From: Alteromonas lipotrueiana
GTDB taxonomy: Bacteria; Pseudomonadota; Gammaproteobacteria; Enterobacterales; Alteromonadaceae
Reading direction: 5' to 3'
Length of the DNA stretch: 64,000 nucleotides
Assembly: GCF_019249245.1 (NCBI RefSeq)
Contig: NZ_JAESDK010000018.1
Location: forward strand, 36,604-100,603
Numbering within the stretch: position 1 is the first letter of the stretch; the number at the start of each line of letters is the position of its first letter. A program made the translations under genes and the position numbers. Shown here piece after piece: positions 17,695-28,239 of the stretch. The notes below the pieces were generated by a model. The model did not search any database and was not told where the DNA came from. It worked only from the letters and a program-made list of their open reading frames with translations.

Positions 17695-18963
17695 ATGAAT
17701 AAAAGCGCAGTTTCAGCTCCGCGCCGACGCTTTTTAAAAGGGGCTGCAGCAGGGATTATTACCGCGGGCGTCGCCCCCTTTTCAATTGGTAAAGAAAAAC
17801 CGCTGGTAAGAGTGCTGGGCACGCATGTCACGCTGCAGGATGACATTAAACAGCGCGCCATGGCTGATTTAGGCATTCGTTTGCAATTTGAACCTGGCGG
17901 TTCAGCTGCAATATTGCAAAAAGCGGCGATGAACCCCGGTAGCTTTGATTTGTACGAACAGTGGTCTAATAGCATCAACTTGCTATGGCGCGCTAAGGCT
18001 ATTGCCCCCATCGATGTGCGCAGGTTGCATTACTGGGACGAAATAAACAGTTTAAGTAAAACCGGTAAAATTACGCCCCAAGCACGCTTAGGTGCCGGAG
18101 ATGCGCCCCACCGCATACTGAATATACAAAGCGATAATACCTTAGGCGCCACGCCTACCGGTCAAATTAGCTTTTTACCCTATGTACACAACGTCGATTC
18201 ATTCGGGTACAACAAAAGCGCTATCGCCCCTTCAATACTGCAAGAAAAAGAAAGCTGGGGTTGGTTACTCGATTCGCGGCTTTCAGGCCGGGTGGCCATT
18301 ATAAATGATCCCACCATAGGCTTATTCGACTTAGCACTTGCCGCCCAGGCAAAAGGCTTTGTTGAATTTGCTGATATCGGTGCAATAACACGCCCCGAAA
18401 TGGATGCCCTGTTCGAGGTTTTAATTGAATTAAAACAGTTACAGCATTTTACCGGTTTCTGGAATTCAGTGCCTGAGTCAGTGCAATTTATGCGCAACCG
18501 CCGGGTAATTATAGAAAGCATGTTCTCGCCCGCGGTTTCTGCACTTAATAGCCAGAATATTCCGGTACGTTTTGCGGCGCCTAAAGAGGGCTATCGGGGT
18601 TGGCATGGGGTGATGTGTTTGTCTGCCCGCACGGGCGGCCGGGTTAAAGACGCAGCCTATGAATATATGAATTGGTGGCTGTCAGGCTGGCCCGGCGCCT
18701 ACATTGCCCGGCAAGGTTATTACATTTCTAATCCACAACGCTCTGCTGAATATTTATCTGAAGCCGAGTGGGATTACTGGTATAAAGGGCTACCTGCGGC
18801 TGAGCCGTTAAAGGGTCCGGATGGTCAGGTTACTGTTAAGCAAGGCGAGCAACGTACAGGCGGTAGCTATGAAAGCCGCTTTAGCAATGTTGCCGTATGG
18901 AATACGGTAATGCCTACCTATGAATATAGCCTGCAAAAGTGGTACGAGTTTATTACATCCTGA
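17695..18963 (+). CDS. Tat-exported PotD-like periplasmic substrate-binding protein
   Basis: This 422-residue protein begins with a twin-arginine-like signal (PRRRFLKGAAAGII). The fold then reads as an iron/polyamine/2-aminoethylphosphonate-type binding protein (type II periplasmic binding fold; blocks LSGRVAIINDPTIGLFDLAL, AYEYMNWWLSGWPGAYIARQGYY). No transport permease or ATPase gene is adjacent. Instead it lies 21 bp upstream of a hybrid histidine kinase, as in TorT-TorS or LuxP-LuxQ pairs, so it probably presents a ligand to the kinase. ATG 17695 is chosen over TTG 17677; no strong ribosome site is seen for either. Confidence 0.75.
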   Translation: MNKSAVSAPRRRFLKGAAAGIITAGVAPFSIGKEKPLVRVLGTHVTLQDDIKQRAMADLGIRLQFEPGGSAAILQKAAMNPGSFDLYEQWSNSINLLWRAKAIAPIDVRRLHYWDEINSLSKTGKITPQARLGAGDAPHRILNIQSDNTLGATPTGQISFLPYVHNVDSFGYNKSAIAPSILQEKESWGWLLDSRLSGRVAIINDPTIGLFDLALAAQAKGFVEFADIGAITRPEMDALFEVLIELKQLQHFTGFWNSVPESVQFMRNRRVIIESMFSPAVSALNSQNIPVRFAAPKEGYRGWHGVMCLSARTGGRVKDAAYEYMNWWLSGWPGAYIARQGYYISNPQRSAEYLSEAEWDYWYKGLPAAEPLKGPDGQVTVKQGEQRTGGSYESRFSNVAVWNTVMPTYEYSLQKWYEFITS

Positions 18964-18984
18964 TCAAAGGAGTGGCAGTTTTTT

Positions 18985-21684
18985 ATGTTTTCATCTATTC
19001 GTACTCAGCTGGTGCTGGTACTGGTGGCATTAGTAGGCTTATTGCTGCTACAGGGTGTTATAGCCCGGTCTAATCAAACGGTATTAGCAAATGGCATAGA
19101 AGCCTCAGGCCAGGCGGTTATTGATGTAGGTTTGGTCGGCGCGCTGGAACGTGACGTACTGGACTTACAACGCAACGTACTCATCTTTAAAGAAACTGCC
19201 AGCCATTCGGCCGTTACCCGCTTTGAACGACTCATGCGCGCCATCAAGCAAAAACTCACCGAGCTTGAAGATTCTCGTTTATCTGGCCTGCCCGACTACC
19301 AAGCCGAAGATACACTTAACAGAATGCGTCAGCACCTAACAAGTTATCATATGAACTTTAAAGAGGTAGTAGAAGCCCGGGCTGAGCGCGACGAACTGTT
19401 AGCCCGGGGCTCTTTATTTGGTAGTTTTGAAATTAGCAGCAAAATAGCTGCCCAAGATAATTCGGCGATAGCCGGCGAATCAATGGCCCGATTGCAGTAT
19501 TTTTTAAGCCGCGCAGAATCAGCAGCCCTGCAATACTTAATTGCCCCAGACAGCGATTACATTACCGCGTTTACCCTGGCGATAAACGGAGCTCGGCAAA
19601 TAGCGAGCGGCCAGTCACCTCAAACTTCGTTACTGATTAATGAGCACCTGAATCAGATAGATGAGCGTTTCTTTCGTTTAACCCGATTGATTCAGGGCAA
19701 CCTGTTTTTGGTTAATGTAGTTATGGCAGGCTCGGCTAATGAATTTTTGTATTTAAGTGGCGAACTGTCGACCCAGGTGAATCAGCAGTACAGCGATATT
19801 AAAGAGCATTCTCAGGAAGGCGCAGTGGCTGCCCAGCAAACGCTGAGATTGGTCTCACTGATTGCCATACTGCTTGCCCTGACGGCCACTGGCTTTACCG
19901 TGATGCGAATTTTACGACCGATACAACGTATTTCTGATGTGTTCAGAAAGTTAGCCGATGGCGGTAAAGTGTCTTCGGTACCAGGTTATGACCGACAAGA
20001 TGAAATTGGCCAGTTAGCCAAATCTGCAAAAGTATTTAGCGATAAAAATTTGCAGACTCAGCAGTTACTAAAAAATGCCCAGGATTTGAATGCCCGCCAA
20101 GAGCTATTAAATGCAGAGTTAACCGACTCGAAGCATCGCGCCGAACAGGCAACCGCCTCCAAAAGTATTTTTCTGGCAAATATGAGTCACGAAATTCGCA
20201 CCCCAATGAACGGCATTATTGGATTAATTGAGCTGGCCCAAAAGCAGCCGATGTCGACCATATTAAAGGGTTACCTGGAAAAAGCAGCGTATTCCAGCCA
20301 AATATTGATGAATGTTATAAACGATATCTTAGACTTTTCTAAAATTGAGGCGGGTAAATTAGAATTAGAAGAGATTGGTTTTTCCCTGCATTCAGTGTTT
20401 GACAACTTACTGGCGGTCATCGCCCTTCGCGCTCAGGAGAAAAACCTCAGTGTGCACCTGACGGTATCGCCCGATCTCCCCACCAGGATGATTGGCGATC
20501 CACTGCGGTTATCTCAAATCTTACTGAATTTATGTACCAACGCGGTGAAATTTACCGAACAGGGCAAAATTACCATTCACTTTGATGGCGAGTTAAACGC
20601 CAAAGGTAATGTTCTTTCACTGCATGTAGAGATAGAAGATTCAGGCATCGGGATGTCTGATGAACAACTGGCCAAAATCTTTAAACCGTTTACCCAGGCC
20701 GATGAAGCCACCAACCGTAAGTTTGGCGGCACGGGGTTAGGGTTAACTATCGTTAAGCAACTTACCGAATTAATGGGCGGCAAGCTAGCCGCCAGTGCCA
20801 CGCTGGGGGCAGGTTCAACCTTTCATGTGACAATACCGCTACGTACCTTTAAAAATCAGCCTGGTATGCTGCGCCAATTGCCTGGTATGCCTTTCACCAG
20901 CCAGTATTATTCTGATCATCCTTTGTTAAACGAAGACTATCTGGAAATTCTACAGGTTGCCGCATTGCCGGCTCCGCTTGAAGCGCTAGAACAGGATATT
21001 GGTGCGCCAGAGTGTTTAGTTATTGATATCAATAATTTTAATACGTTCAAGACGATACTGCCCCGGTTAAATTCATTGGTCGCTCGCGATATTCAGGTAG
21101 GCTTAGTTGTGGATACTCAGCCTGGCCAGCTGGTCGAAAAAATAGCCAGGCAGTGGCCCTACCCGCTATTAGTGCATCCATTCACCCCCATGCAATTTTC
21201 TCAGTTTGTGCTGGCAATGGCCGGTGAGTCTGAAGCCATTTTACCTGATGCTAGCAGGCTGACTGAACAACCCGAAAAGTTTGAAGCTCATGCGCTGTTG
21301 GTTGAAGATAACAATATTAATCAATTGGTAACCGGTGAAATGCTGACGTCTTTGGGAATTAGTTTTGATATTGCCGAAGACGGTCAACAGGCGGTCACAA
21401 AAATCGCCAATTCCCCCCAATACGATCTGGTGTTGATGGATGTACAAATGCCGGTAATGGATGGTTATGAAGCCACCCAGACATTGCGCAGTAAAGGCTA
21501 TACCGACTTGCTTATAATTGGTTTGTCGGCCAATGCAATGAAAGAAGATAAAGCCTTAGCTTTAAAAGCGGGAATGAACAATTATCTTACCAAGCCGATT
21601 AAACGTGATGCGTTGGCCGCAATGCTAAAACGGTATCTGAATGCAGTACCTGGTGGAAGCGCACCTTTGAACATCTCGCGTTAA
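18985..21684 (+). CDS. TorS-like hybrid sensor histidine kinase with receiver domain
   Basis: This 899-residue inner-membrane kinase has two membrane helices (about residues 8-24 and 288-308) bracketing a ~260-residue helical periplasmic sensor. HAMP (about 309-362), HisKA with His402 (FLANMSHEIRTPMNG), HATPase (LNLCTNAVKF, DSGIGM, FGGTGLGL) and a C-terminal receiver with Asp819 (DLVLMDVQMPVMDG) follow. An additional degenerate receiver-like region lies between HATPase and the true receiver (about 640-750). It lacks an Hpt domain, so it needs a separate phosphotransfer protein. AAAGGAG precedes the ATG. It is co-oriented and tightly linked with the binding protein, its likely ligand sensor. 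Confidence 0.88.
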   Translation: MFSSIRTQLVLVLVALVGLLLLQGVIARSNQTVLANGIEASGQAVIDVGLVGALERDVLDLQRNVLIFKETASHSAVTRFERLMRAIKQKLTELEDSRLSGLPDYQAEDTLNRMRQHLTSYHMNFKEVVEARAERDELLARGSLFGSFEISSKIAAQDNSAIAGESMARLQYFLSRAESAALQYLIAPDSDYITAFTLAINGARQIASGQSPQTSLLINEHLNQIDERFFRLTRLIQGNLFLVNVVMAGSANEFLYLSGELSTQVNQQYSDIKEHSQEGAVAAQQTLRLVSLIAILLALTATGFTVMRILRPIQRISDVFRKLADGGKVSSVPGYDRQDEIGQLAKSAKVFSDKNLQTQQLLKNAQDLNARQELLNAELTDSKHRAEQATASKSIFLANMSHEIRTPMNGIIGLIELAQKQPMSTILKGYLEKAAYSSQILMNVINDILDFSKIEAGKLELEEIGFSLHSVFDNLLAVIALRAQEKNLSVHLTVSPDLPTRMIGDPLRLSQILLNLCTNAVKFTEQGKITIHFDGELNAKGNVLSLHVEIEDSGIGMSDEQLAKIFKPFTQADEATNRKFGGTGLGLTIVKQLTELMGGKLAASATLGAGSTFHVTIPLRTFKNQPGMLRQLPGMPFTSQYYSDHPLLNEDYLEILQVAALPAPLEALEQDIGAPECLVIDINNFNTFKTILPRLNSLVARDIQVGLVVDTQPGQLVEKIARQWPYPLLVHPFTPMQFSQFVLAMAGESEAILPDASRLTEQPEKFEAHALLVEDNNINQLVTGEMLTSLGISFDIAEDGQQAVTKIANSPQYDLVLMDVQMPVMDGYEATQTLRSKGYTDLLIIGLSANAMKEDKALALKAGMNNYLTKPIKRDALAAMLKRYLNAVPGGSAPLNISR

Positions 21685-22067
21685 CCGCGGCTGTTGCGCT
21701 TTCGTCTTTTACAGTGTGAGTAGCTTTGCAGTGTAGAAGCACAATGTGGTAATTATTCAGATATCAGGGTGATAGGGTTTCGGCTAAAATCAGAACATTT
21801 GATGAGACCTCCTACGGTTTTTGCTGTCTTAATGGCGCTGGCCTTAAGTACACATGTCAGTGTGGATACCCTTTATTAACCTTGCTTTCACTGAGCATTT
21901 TTTTGGTGCTGATTTAATGTCTAAGTAATGGTTTGGCCTGCTGTAAGTATTTTCGCCTTTGTATTTTCGCCTTTGTATTTGGCCCGTTGGTACATCGACA
22001 AAGCACGTATGGGGTGGCATGTATTTACTGGCGCATGTGCCAGGTGAAAACCGGCCCTGATACCTAC
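21685..22067. other. non-coding gap between the hybrid kinase and valS
   Basis: No gene is supported. A short tandem repeat (GTATTTTCGCCTTT, about two and a half copies) occurs around 21946-21980. The rest shows no recognised signal before the terminator at 22068. Confidence 0.4.
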
Positions 22068-22098
22068 AAAAAACCCTGGCTTAGGCCAGGGTTTTTTA
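22068..22098. terminator. bidirectional intrinsic terminator downstream of valS
   Basis: AAAAAACCCTGGC (22068-22080), loop TTAG, then GCCAGGGTTTTTTA (22085-22098) form a 13-bp stem-plus-tract with A and T tails on opposite sides. It can therefore terminate minus-strand valS transcripts as well as plus-strand read-through. Confidence 0.92.
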
Positions 22099-22125
22099 TG
22101 TTGTCTGAACACAGCGTAAGATAGG

Positions 22126-24909
22126 TTACAGTGCGCTAATGGTCTCAAATTGCTCACGCAACTTTGCCAGTTGCTTTTGAGCTTCATCCAGTTTGCCGCG
22201 TTCTTTTTCAATTACCGCATCAGGTGCATTGCTAACAAACTTTTTGTTCGACAACTTACCTTCGGTTCGACTCAGATCTTTTTCGGCTTTTTCCATCGCA
22301 CGTTTAATACGTGCCAGCTCTGCTTCTTTATCAATCAGGCCGGCCATAGGAATAAGAATTTCCATATCCTGTACCAATGCCGTCGCACTGGCGGGCGCGG
22401 TTTCTTTAGCTTCCAATACAGTAATGCTGTCAAGACGTGCCAACCGGTCGATAAACGGTCGGGCAATATTAAGACGGCGCGCATCGTCGTCGTTTACATT
22501 GCGTAACAACGCATCCAGGGGTTTGTTAGGTGAAATGTCCATCTCGCCACGAATATTACGGATACCCACAATAAACCGTTTTACCCACTCAATGTCGCTA
22601 AGTACCTGAGTATCTTGCAAGCTGCTATCCTGTTGTGGGAAAGGTTGCACCATAATACTTTGAGTTTCGCCATTTTCAGATTGCTTTACTGCGCTGAGCG
22701 GCGCCACTTTTTGCCAGATTTCTTCGGTAATAAATGGCATAAAGGGGTGTAATAAACGCAATGTGCTTTCTAAAATATTAATAAGCGTGTAGCGAGTACC
22801 GCGCTTTTGCGCTTCGCTACTGGTTTCACTGTTTAACACCGGCTTAGTTAGCTCTAAGTACCAGTCGCACAACTGATTCCAGGTAAATTCGTAGGCGGTT
22901 TGGGCGGCAATATCAAAGCGATAATCGGCCAGCGCATCTTCAAACTCTTTCAGCGTTTTCTGGAACTGAGCGCCTATCCAGCGGTCGGCCAGGCTAAGCT
23001 CCATTTCGCCTCCATCACGGCCAGTATCATGCTCTTCGGTGTTCATTAGCACAAAGCGTGATGCATTCCAGATTTTGTTACAAAAGTTGCGATAACCTTC
23101 AACCCGGTTCATATCAAAATTGATATCGCGGCTGGTAGACGCCATTGCCGCAAAGGTAAAGCGCAAGGCGTCAGTGCCGTAAGCCTGAATGCCGTTCGGA
23201 AATTGCTTACGGGTACGCTTAGCAATTTTTTCGGCCAATTGCGGTTGCATCATGCCCGACGTCCGCTTGTTCACTAATGCGTCAATATCAATGCCATCAA
23301 TAAGGTCGATAGGATCAAGTACATTACCTTTAGACTTCGACATTTTATCGCCGCTTTCATCACGGATAAGCCCGGTAATATAAATGTCTTTAAACGGAAT
23401 CTGACCGGTGAACTTTTTGGTCATCATGATCATTCTGGCAACCCAGAAGAAAATAATATCAAAGCCGGTAACTAACACCGAAGAAGGTAAAAAAGTCTCC
23501 AGTTCTTCGGTTTTTTCAGGCCAGCCCATTGTCGCAAACGGCCATAGCGCCGATGAAAACCAGGTGTCCAGAACGTCTTCATCCTGACGCAACTTCACCT
23601 CATCAGACAAGCTATGTTTGCTGCGTACCTCATCTTCGGTACGGCCAACGTAAATGTTGCCCTGGTCGTCATACCAGGCTGGGATCCGATGGCCCCACCA
23701 CAACTGACGTGAGATACACCAGTCCTGGATATTGTGCATCCACTGATAGTAGGTTTTGTTCCAGTTTTCAGGTACAAACCGAATCTCACCCGACTCTACC
23801 GCTTCAATAGCCGGCTTAGCCAGAGATTCAACCGCCACATACCACTGGTCGGTTAAAAAGGGCTCAATAACCGCATTGGTACGATCGCCGCGTGGCACTT
23901 TAAGCTTATGATCCTCAACTTTGACCAGATGCCCGCTAGCATCCAGATCGCTGACAATCTGTTTACGCGCATCAAAGCGGTCAAGTCCCCGATAGGCTTC
24001 AGGGACTTCATCGTTAATTTTAGCATCAGCGGTCAGTACATTGATCATCGGCAAGTTGTGCCGCTTACCCATGTCATAGTCGTTAAAGTCGTGCGCAGGG
24101 GTTATTTTGACGCAGCCGGTACCAAACTCCGGGTCTACGTAATCATCAGCAATAACCGGAATTAACCGGCCGGTAATCGGCAATTTAATTTGTTTGCCAA
24201 CCAAATGCTGATAACGCTCATCTTCAGGATGCACAGCCACCGCCGTGTCGCCCAGCATGGTTTCTGGGCGGGTGGTTGCTACCACCAGCTCTCCAGAGCC
24301 ATCTTCCAGTGGGTAACGCATGTGCCACATGTGGCCATTTTCTTCTTCGTTCAGCACTTCCAGATCAGACACGGCGGTGTGCAGTACCGGATCCCAGTTT
24401 ACCAAACGCTTACCGCGATAAATCAGGCCTTCGTCATGCAGTTTAACAAAGACTTCGGTAACCGCAGACGACAAGTTGTCGTCCATGGTGAACACTTCGC
24501 GATCCCAGTCGGGCGAGGTGCCTAACCGACGCATTTGCTGGGTAATGGTGCCCCCGCTTTGTTCTTTCCAGTCCCAGATTTTTTCGACAAATTTTTCGCG
24601 GCCTAAATCGTGACGGGTTTTATTTTGAGCATTTAGCTGACGTTCAACTACCATCTGCGTCGCAATACCGGCATGGTCGGTACCCACCTGCCACAATGTG
24701 TTATCGCCCTTCATGCGATGATAGCGGGTTAACGCATCCATAATAGTTTGTTGAAAACCATGACCCATGTGCAGACTGCCGGTCACATTAGGCGGTGGCA
24801 ACAATATGCAATAGGGCTCTCCGTGGCCAGATGCTTTAAACATGCCGGAGGCTTCCCATTGCTTATAACACTGCTGCTCAATGGATTTCGGTTCGAAGGT
24901 TTTATCCAT
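22126..24909 (-). CDS. valS: valyl-tRNA synthetase
   Basis: This 927-residue class I aminoacyl-tRNA synthetase charges tRNA-Val. It carries the HIGH-type motif ([12 protein letters not shown]), a large CP1 editing domain ([21 protein letters not shown]), the KMSKS loop ([14 protein letters not shown]), the anticodon-binding domain and the C-terminal coiled-coil arm of ValRS ([19 protein letters not shown]). ATG 24909 is taken as the start; a TTG at 24921 adds only four residues. holC lies 14 bp upstream and pepA just beyond, the usual gammaproteobacterial pepA-holC-valS order. Confidence 0.97.
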   Translation of the reverse strand: MDKTFEPKSIEQQCYKQWEASGMFKASGHGEPYCILLPPPNVTGSLHMGHGFQQTIMDALTRYHRMKGDNTLWQVGTDHAGIATQMVVERQLNAQNKTRHDLGREKFVEKIWDWKEQSGGTITQQMRRLGTSPDWDREVFTMDDNLSSAVTEVFVKLHDEGLIYRGKRLVNWDPVLHTAVSDLEVLNEEENGHMWHMRYPLEDGSGELVVATTRPETMLGDTAVAVHPEDERYQHLVGKQIKLPITGRLIPVIADDYVDPEFGTGCVKITPAHDFNDYDMGKRHNLPMINVLTADAKINDEVPEAYRGLDRFDARKQIVSDLDASGHLVKVEDHKLKVPRGDRTNAVIEPFLTDQWYVAVESLAKPAIEAVESGEIRFVPENWNKTYYQWMHNIQDWCISRQLWWGHRIPAWYDDQGNIYVGRTEDEVRSKHSLSDEVKLRQDEDVLDTWFSSALWPFATMGWPEKTEELETFLPSSVLVTGFDIIFFWVARMIMMTKKFTGQIPFKDIYITGLIRDESGDKMSKSKGNVLDPIDLIDGIDIDALVNKRTSGMMQPQLAEKIAKRTRKQFPNGIQAYGTDALRFTFAAMASTSRDINFDMNRVEGYRNFCNKIWNASRFVLMNTEEHDTGRDGGEMELSLADRWIGAQFQKTLKEFEDALADYRFDIAAQTAYEFTWNQLCDWYLELTKPVLNSETSSEAQKRGTRYTLINILESTLRLLHPFMPFITEEIWQKVAPLSAVKQSENGETQSIMVQPFPQQDSSLQDTQVLSDIEWVKRFIVGIRNIRGEMDISPNKPLDALLRNVNDDDARRLNIARPFIDRLARLDSITVLEAKETAPASATALVQDMEILIPMAGLIDKEAELARIKRAMEKAEKDLSRTEGKLSNKKFVSNAPDAVIEKERGKLDEAQKQLAKLREQFETISAL

Positions 24910-24923
24910 ACTTACTCTCAATA

Positions 24924-25346
24924 TTACGCTGACTTAAACTGCATCTGGCAGCCAGCCTGCTGAAATTGTTTATAACGAATTCGCGCCGCTTTTTTGGCTT
25001 CGTCAGCCATGGGCACAAAGTCTATGATTTGCTGAAATTGCCCCATCGACTGAGGCACAGTTTCACTAAGATTTACCAACACATGACGGCGACTTAGCTG
25101 CTCGGGTAGCCAGCACAACTCAACCGGTGTACCTGCAGGCGGGCCTTCACCAGCCATATTATGAGGCACAAAGCGATCGGCGGGCAGTTGCCATAATAAG
25201 TCGTCCAGAATCTCTGCCTGAGTTTGACTGACACAGAGCACTACGCACCGCTGTTTGTTTGCAAAAGCGTTGGCAATAAGTTCGCAGGCCCTGACCGGAC
25301 CTGCATCTTTATTATCTTGTAATTGATAAAAACTGACTTGGGGCAT
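24924..25346 (-). CDS. holC: DNA polymerase III subunit chi
   Basis: This 140-residue protein matches HolC in length, position and sequence blocks ([19 protein letters not shown] near the N-terminus, [22 protein letters not shown]). Chi links the clamp-loader psi subunit to single-stranded DNA-binding protein at the replication fork. It lies 6 bp after pepA and 14 bp before valS on the same strand, so it should be co-transcribed with both. Confidence 0.93.
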   Translation of the reverse strand: MPQVSFYQLQDNKDAGPVRACELIANAFANKQRCVVLCVSQTQAEILDDLLWQLPADRFVPHNMAGEGPPAGTPVELCWLPEQLSRRHVLVNLSETVPQSMGQFQQIIDFVPMADEAKKAARIRYKQFQQAGCQMQFKSA

Positions 25347-25352
25347 TACACC

Positions 25353-26858
25353 TTAGTCCTCGTGGCTAACACCGGCACGGTTCATCAAAAACTGTGACAG
25401 CATTGGAACGGGACGCCCTGTAGCACCTTTGTTTTTGCCGCTACGCCAGGCAGAACCGGCGATATCAATATGCGCCCAGGTATACTTTTTGGTGAATCGT
25501 GACAAGAAACAACCCGCAGTAATAGAGCCAGCAGGGCGTCCGCCCAAATTGGTCATATCGGCAAACGGGCTTTCAAGCTGATCCTGATACTCGTCCCATA
25601 ATGGCAAACGCCATGCGCGGTCTGAGCTTTGTTCAGATGCACTAATCAGCTCGTGAGCCAAAGGATTGTGCTGACTCATTACTGCACTGGCATGCGAGCC
25701 CAGCGCAATAATGCAGGCGCCGGTTAGGGTGGCCACGTCAATCACCAGTTCGGGCTCGTAGCGTTCAACGTAGGTTAGCGCGTCGCACAATACCAGCCGG
25801 CCTTCTGCATCAGTATTTAACACTTCAACAGTCTGGCCCGACATTGTGGTTAAAATGTCGCCCGGACGATACGCTTTACCGTCAGGCATGTTTTCACAGC
25901 CGGCCAGTACACCAATGACATTAACCGGCAGGTTCAATTCGGCAATGGTATGCATAGTGCCCAATACCCCAGCGGCGCCGCCCATGTCGTACTTCATTTC
26001 GTCCATGCCATCACCTGGCTTGATAGAAATACCGCCCGAGTCAAAAGTCAGACCTTTGCCCACAAGTACAATAGGCGCCTGATCAGCAGGACCACCACGA
26101 TGATGAATAATGCTCATCATGGATTCGTTTTCAGAACCCCGGCCTACCGCCAGGTACGCCTGCATCCCCAGCTCGGCCATTTGAGCTTCATCTACTAACT
26201 CTGAGGAAACCGATTCATAATTCGTCGCCAGCTTTTGCGCCTGTTCCCACAAATAGGCTGGGTTACAAATGTTAGGTGGCATATTAGCCACATCGCGGGT
26301 TGTTTTTGCACCTTCGCTTACCGCCAGCCCGTGTTCTATAGCACGTTCACCTACGGTTAATTCGCGGCGGGTAGGAACATTGAACACCATTTTACGTAAG
26401 GGGCGACGTGGCTCACCTTTTTTCGTTTTAAGATGTAAAAAGGTATACAACGAATCCTGGGTGGCCTCGACCGCCTGGCGCACTTTCCAGTAAGTATCAC
26501 GACCTTTAACATGCAGTTCGGTTAAAAAGCACACGGCTTCCATTGAACCGGTTTCGTTCAGGGTTTTGATGGTTTTGGCGATGATTTGTTTGTATTGGCG
26601 TTCGTTTAGCTCACGCTCTTTGCCACAACCTACCAATAACACCCGTTCGCTCAGAACGTTGGGTACATGATGTAACAACAGCATTTGTCCGGCCTTGCCT
26701 TCCAGGTCACCGCGGCGCAACAGATTACTGATATAACCTTCGCTTATCTCATCTAACTGCTCAGCTACCGCGGTCAGGCGGCGTGGCTCAAACACCCCGA
26801 CGACAATACACGCACTGCGCTGTTTTTCAGGGCTACCACTTTTTACACTAAACTCCAC
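25353..26858 (-). CDS. pepA: leucyl aminopeptidase PepA (M17)
   Basis: This 501-residue cytosolic metallo-aminopeptidase is also known as XerA/CarP in E. coli. The C-terminal catalytic domain has [15 protein letters not shown] with the metal ligands Lys and Asp, MKYDMGGAA, and the signature [14 protein letters not shown]. The N-terminal domain (residues 1-170) is typical of the family. In E. coli the protein also binds DNA for plasmid resolution and carAB control; whether that holds here is unknown. It heads the pepA-holC-valS operon and is divergent from lptF. Confidence 0.96.
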   Translation of the reverse strand: MEFSVKSGSPEKQRSACIVVGVFEPRRLTAVAEQLDEISEGYISNLLRRGDLEGKAGQMLLLHHVPNVLSERVLLVGCGKERELNERQYKQIIAKTIKTLNETGSMEAVCFLTELHVKGRDTYWKVRQAVEATQDSLYTFLHLKTKKGEPRRPLRKMVFNVPTRRELTVGERAIEHGLAVSEGAKTTRDVANMPPNICNPAYLWEQAQKLATNYESVSSELVDEAQMAELGMQAYLAVGRGSENESMMSIIHHRGGPADQAPIVLVGKGLTFDSGGISIKPGDGMDEMKYDMGGAAGVLGTMHTIAELNLPVNVIGVLAGCENMPDGKAYRPGDILTTMSGQTVEVLNTDAEGRLVLCDALTYVERYEPELVIDVATLTGACIIALGSHASAVMSQHNPLAHELISASEQSSDRAWRLPLWDEYQDQLESPFADMTNLGGRPAGSITAGCFLSRFTKKYTWAHIDIAGSAWRSGKNKGATGRPVPMLSQFLMNRAGVSHED

Positions 26859-27135
26859 GATGACACCTCGCTATTATCCATTTCGTGTTTGCAGAAATAC
26901 AAAAATCACATAACGTTTTACGCTACTTTTGTGTTTTAATACACAGCTTAACTTGCATAGAGCATACAGATACAGCTAAGTTGCTAGTCCAGCACTTTTT
27001 CGCTGTATAACGGTGTAATGCGCAATTTCCATGCAATCAGGCACGCAGTTAAAGAAGTAAACGTATAAAAACGTTTAGTTTACTCAAATTTGCGTGTTCT
27101 TTCACTATAATACCACTTTTTCCAGTAGGGCTCAC
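26859..27135. promoter_or_regulatory. divergent promoter region between pepA and lptF
   Basis: These 277 bp contain no gene and must hold promoters in both directions. A TATAAT lies at 27106-27111 on the plus strand, 25 bp before the lptF ATG, without a clear -35 at standard spacing. The region is AT-rich with no convincing operator. Confidence 0.4.
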
Positions 27136-28239
27136 ATGCTGATATTTCGCTACCTGATTAAGGAAACGCTGAAGTCACAGCTCGCAATTTTCTTCATTTT
27201 AATGGCCATTTTCATCGCGTTAAGGTTTGTTCGAGTATTAGGCGATGCGTCTGATGGTGATATACCCGCCGGCTTAGTAATGGGTTTTTTAGGGCTCTAT
27301 GCCCCCATCCTGGCGTCTTTAATACTGCCCATTAGTGCTTATCTGGGCATTATGCTGGCGCACGGGCGTATGTATGTAGACAGCGAAATGACTGTGCTGC
27401 GAGCCTGCGGGGTCAGCGAATGGTACATCACCCGCGTCATGCTTTTTTTGTCGCTTTTTACAATGGTGCTAACCGGTTTTATCACGTTGTATCTGGCTCC
27501 TACTGCTGCTGAAAGTGAATACTTACTGCGTGAAAAAGCACGCAACGAAGCGGGATTCTCGGCCTTAATTCCCGGGCGCTTTCAGCAAACCGGCAACGAA
27601 AAAGCGGTCATTTTTGTTCATGACATAGACTCAAAAAACAATAAGCTTCAGCGGGTCTTTTTGTCGCAAAACCAGCCAGAAGACGAACAAAGCCAGGTTC
27701 GGGTTGTCTATGCTGATGCCGGCTCAATTCAAAATAATGAAGACGGTACCCGCAGCCTGGTGTTGCAAGACGGGGTGCAGTACGAAGGTATTCAGACCCA
27801 GCAAAATTATCGTAAGGTAGAGTTTGACGAATACCAGATTCAGATAGCCGATGAACCCGCGGAGGAGCCGCGTGGCAAAGTAAGCGTGCTGCCAACCATG
27901 GAGTTGTGGAATGATAACTCTGTGGAGGCCCGGGCGGAATTGCAGTGGCGTTTGGCGATACCGTTATCTATTCCATTTTTAGCATTAATCGCGGTTCCGT
28001 TGAGTTCCGTCGATCCGCGTCAGGGACGCTTTGGTAAGATGATTCCGGCAATTTTACTGTACCTGGGGTACTTTTTGCTGTTGCTGGCAAGCCGGCGAGT
28101 ATTAGCCGATGGTAAGTTGCCTATTCAGTTAGGTTTATGGTGGGTACACGGCATTATGCTTATTATCGGCGTCACGCTGATTGTCAGAGACCGTAAAACC
28201 GGTACCGAACTTCGGGCCTGGGTGTTAGGGAAAAAGTAA
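27136..28239 (+). CDS. lptF: LPS export ABC transporter permease LptF
   Basis: This 367-residue inner-membrane permease, with LptG and the ATPase LptB, extracts lipopolysaccharide for delivery to LptC-A-DE. Six membrane helices are arranged three on each side of a periplasmic beta-jellyroll (about residues 125-260). The N-terminal MLIFRYLIKETLKSQLAIF and the QWRLAIPLSIPFLALIAVPLS block are characteristic. The ATG at 27136 is preferred to the longer frame from 27094 because it gives the normal LptF N-terminus. Its TAA overlaps the lptG ATG by one base. Confidence 0.94.
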   Translation: MLIFRYLIKETLKSQLAIFFILMAIFIALRFVRVLGDASDGDIPAGLVMGFLGLYAPILASLILPISAYLGIMLAHGRMYVDSEMTVLRACGVSEWYITRVMLFLSLFTMVLTGFITLYLAPTAAESEYLLREKARNEAGFSALIPGRFQQTGNEKAVIFVHDIDSKNNKLQRVFLSQNQPEDEQSQVRVVYADAGSIQNNEDGTRSLVLQDGVQYEGIQTQQNYRKVEFDEYQIQIADEPAEEPRGKVSVLPTMELWNDNSVEARAELQWRLAIPLSIPFLALIAVPLSSVDPRQGRFGKMIPAILLYLGYFLLLLASRRVLADGKLPIQLGLWWVHGIMLIIGVTLIVRDRKTGTELRAWVLGKK

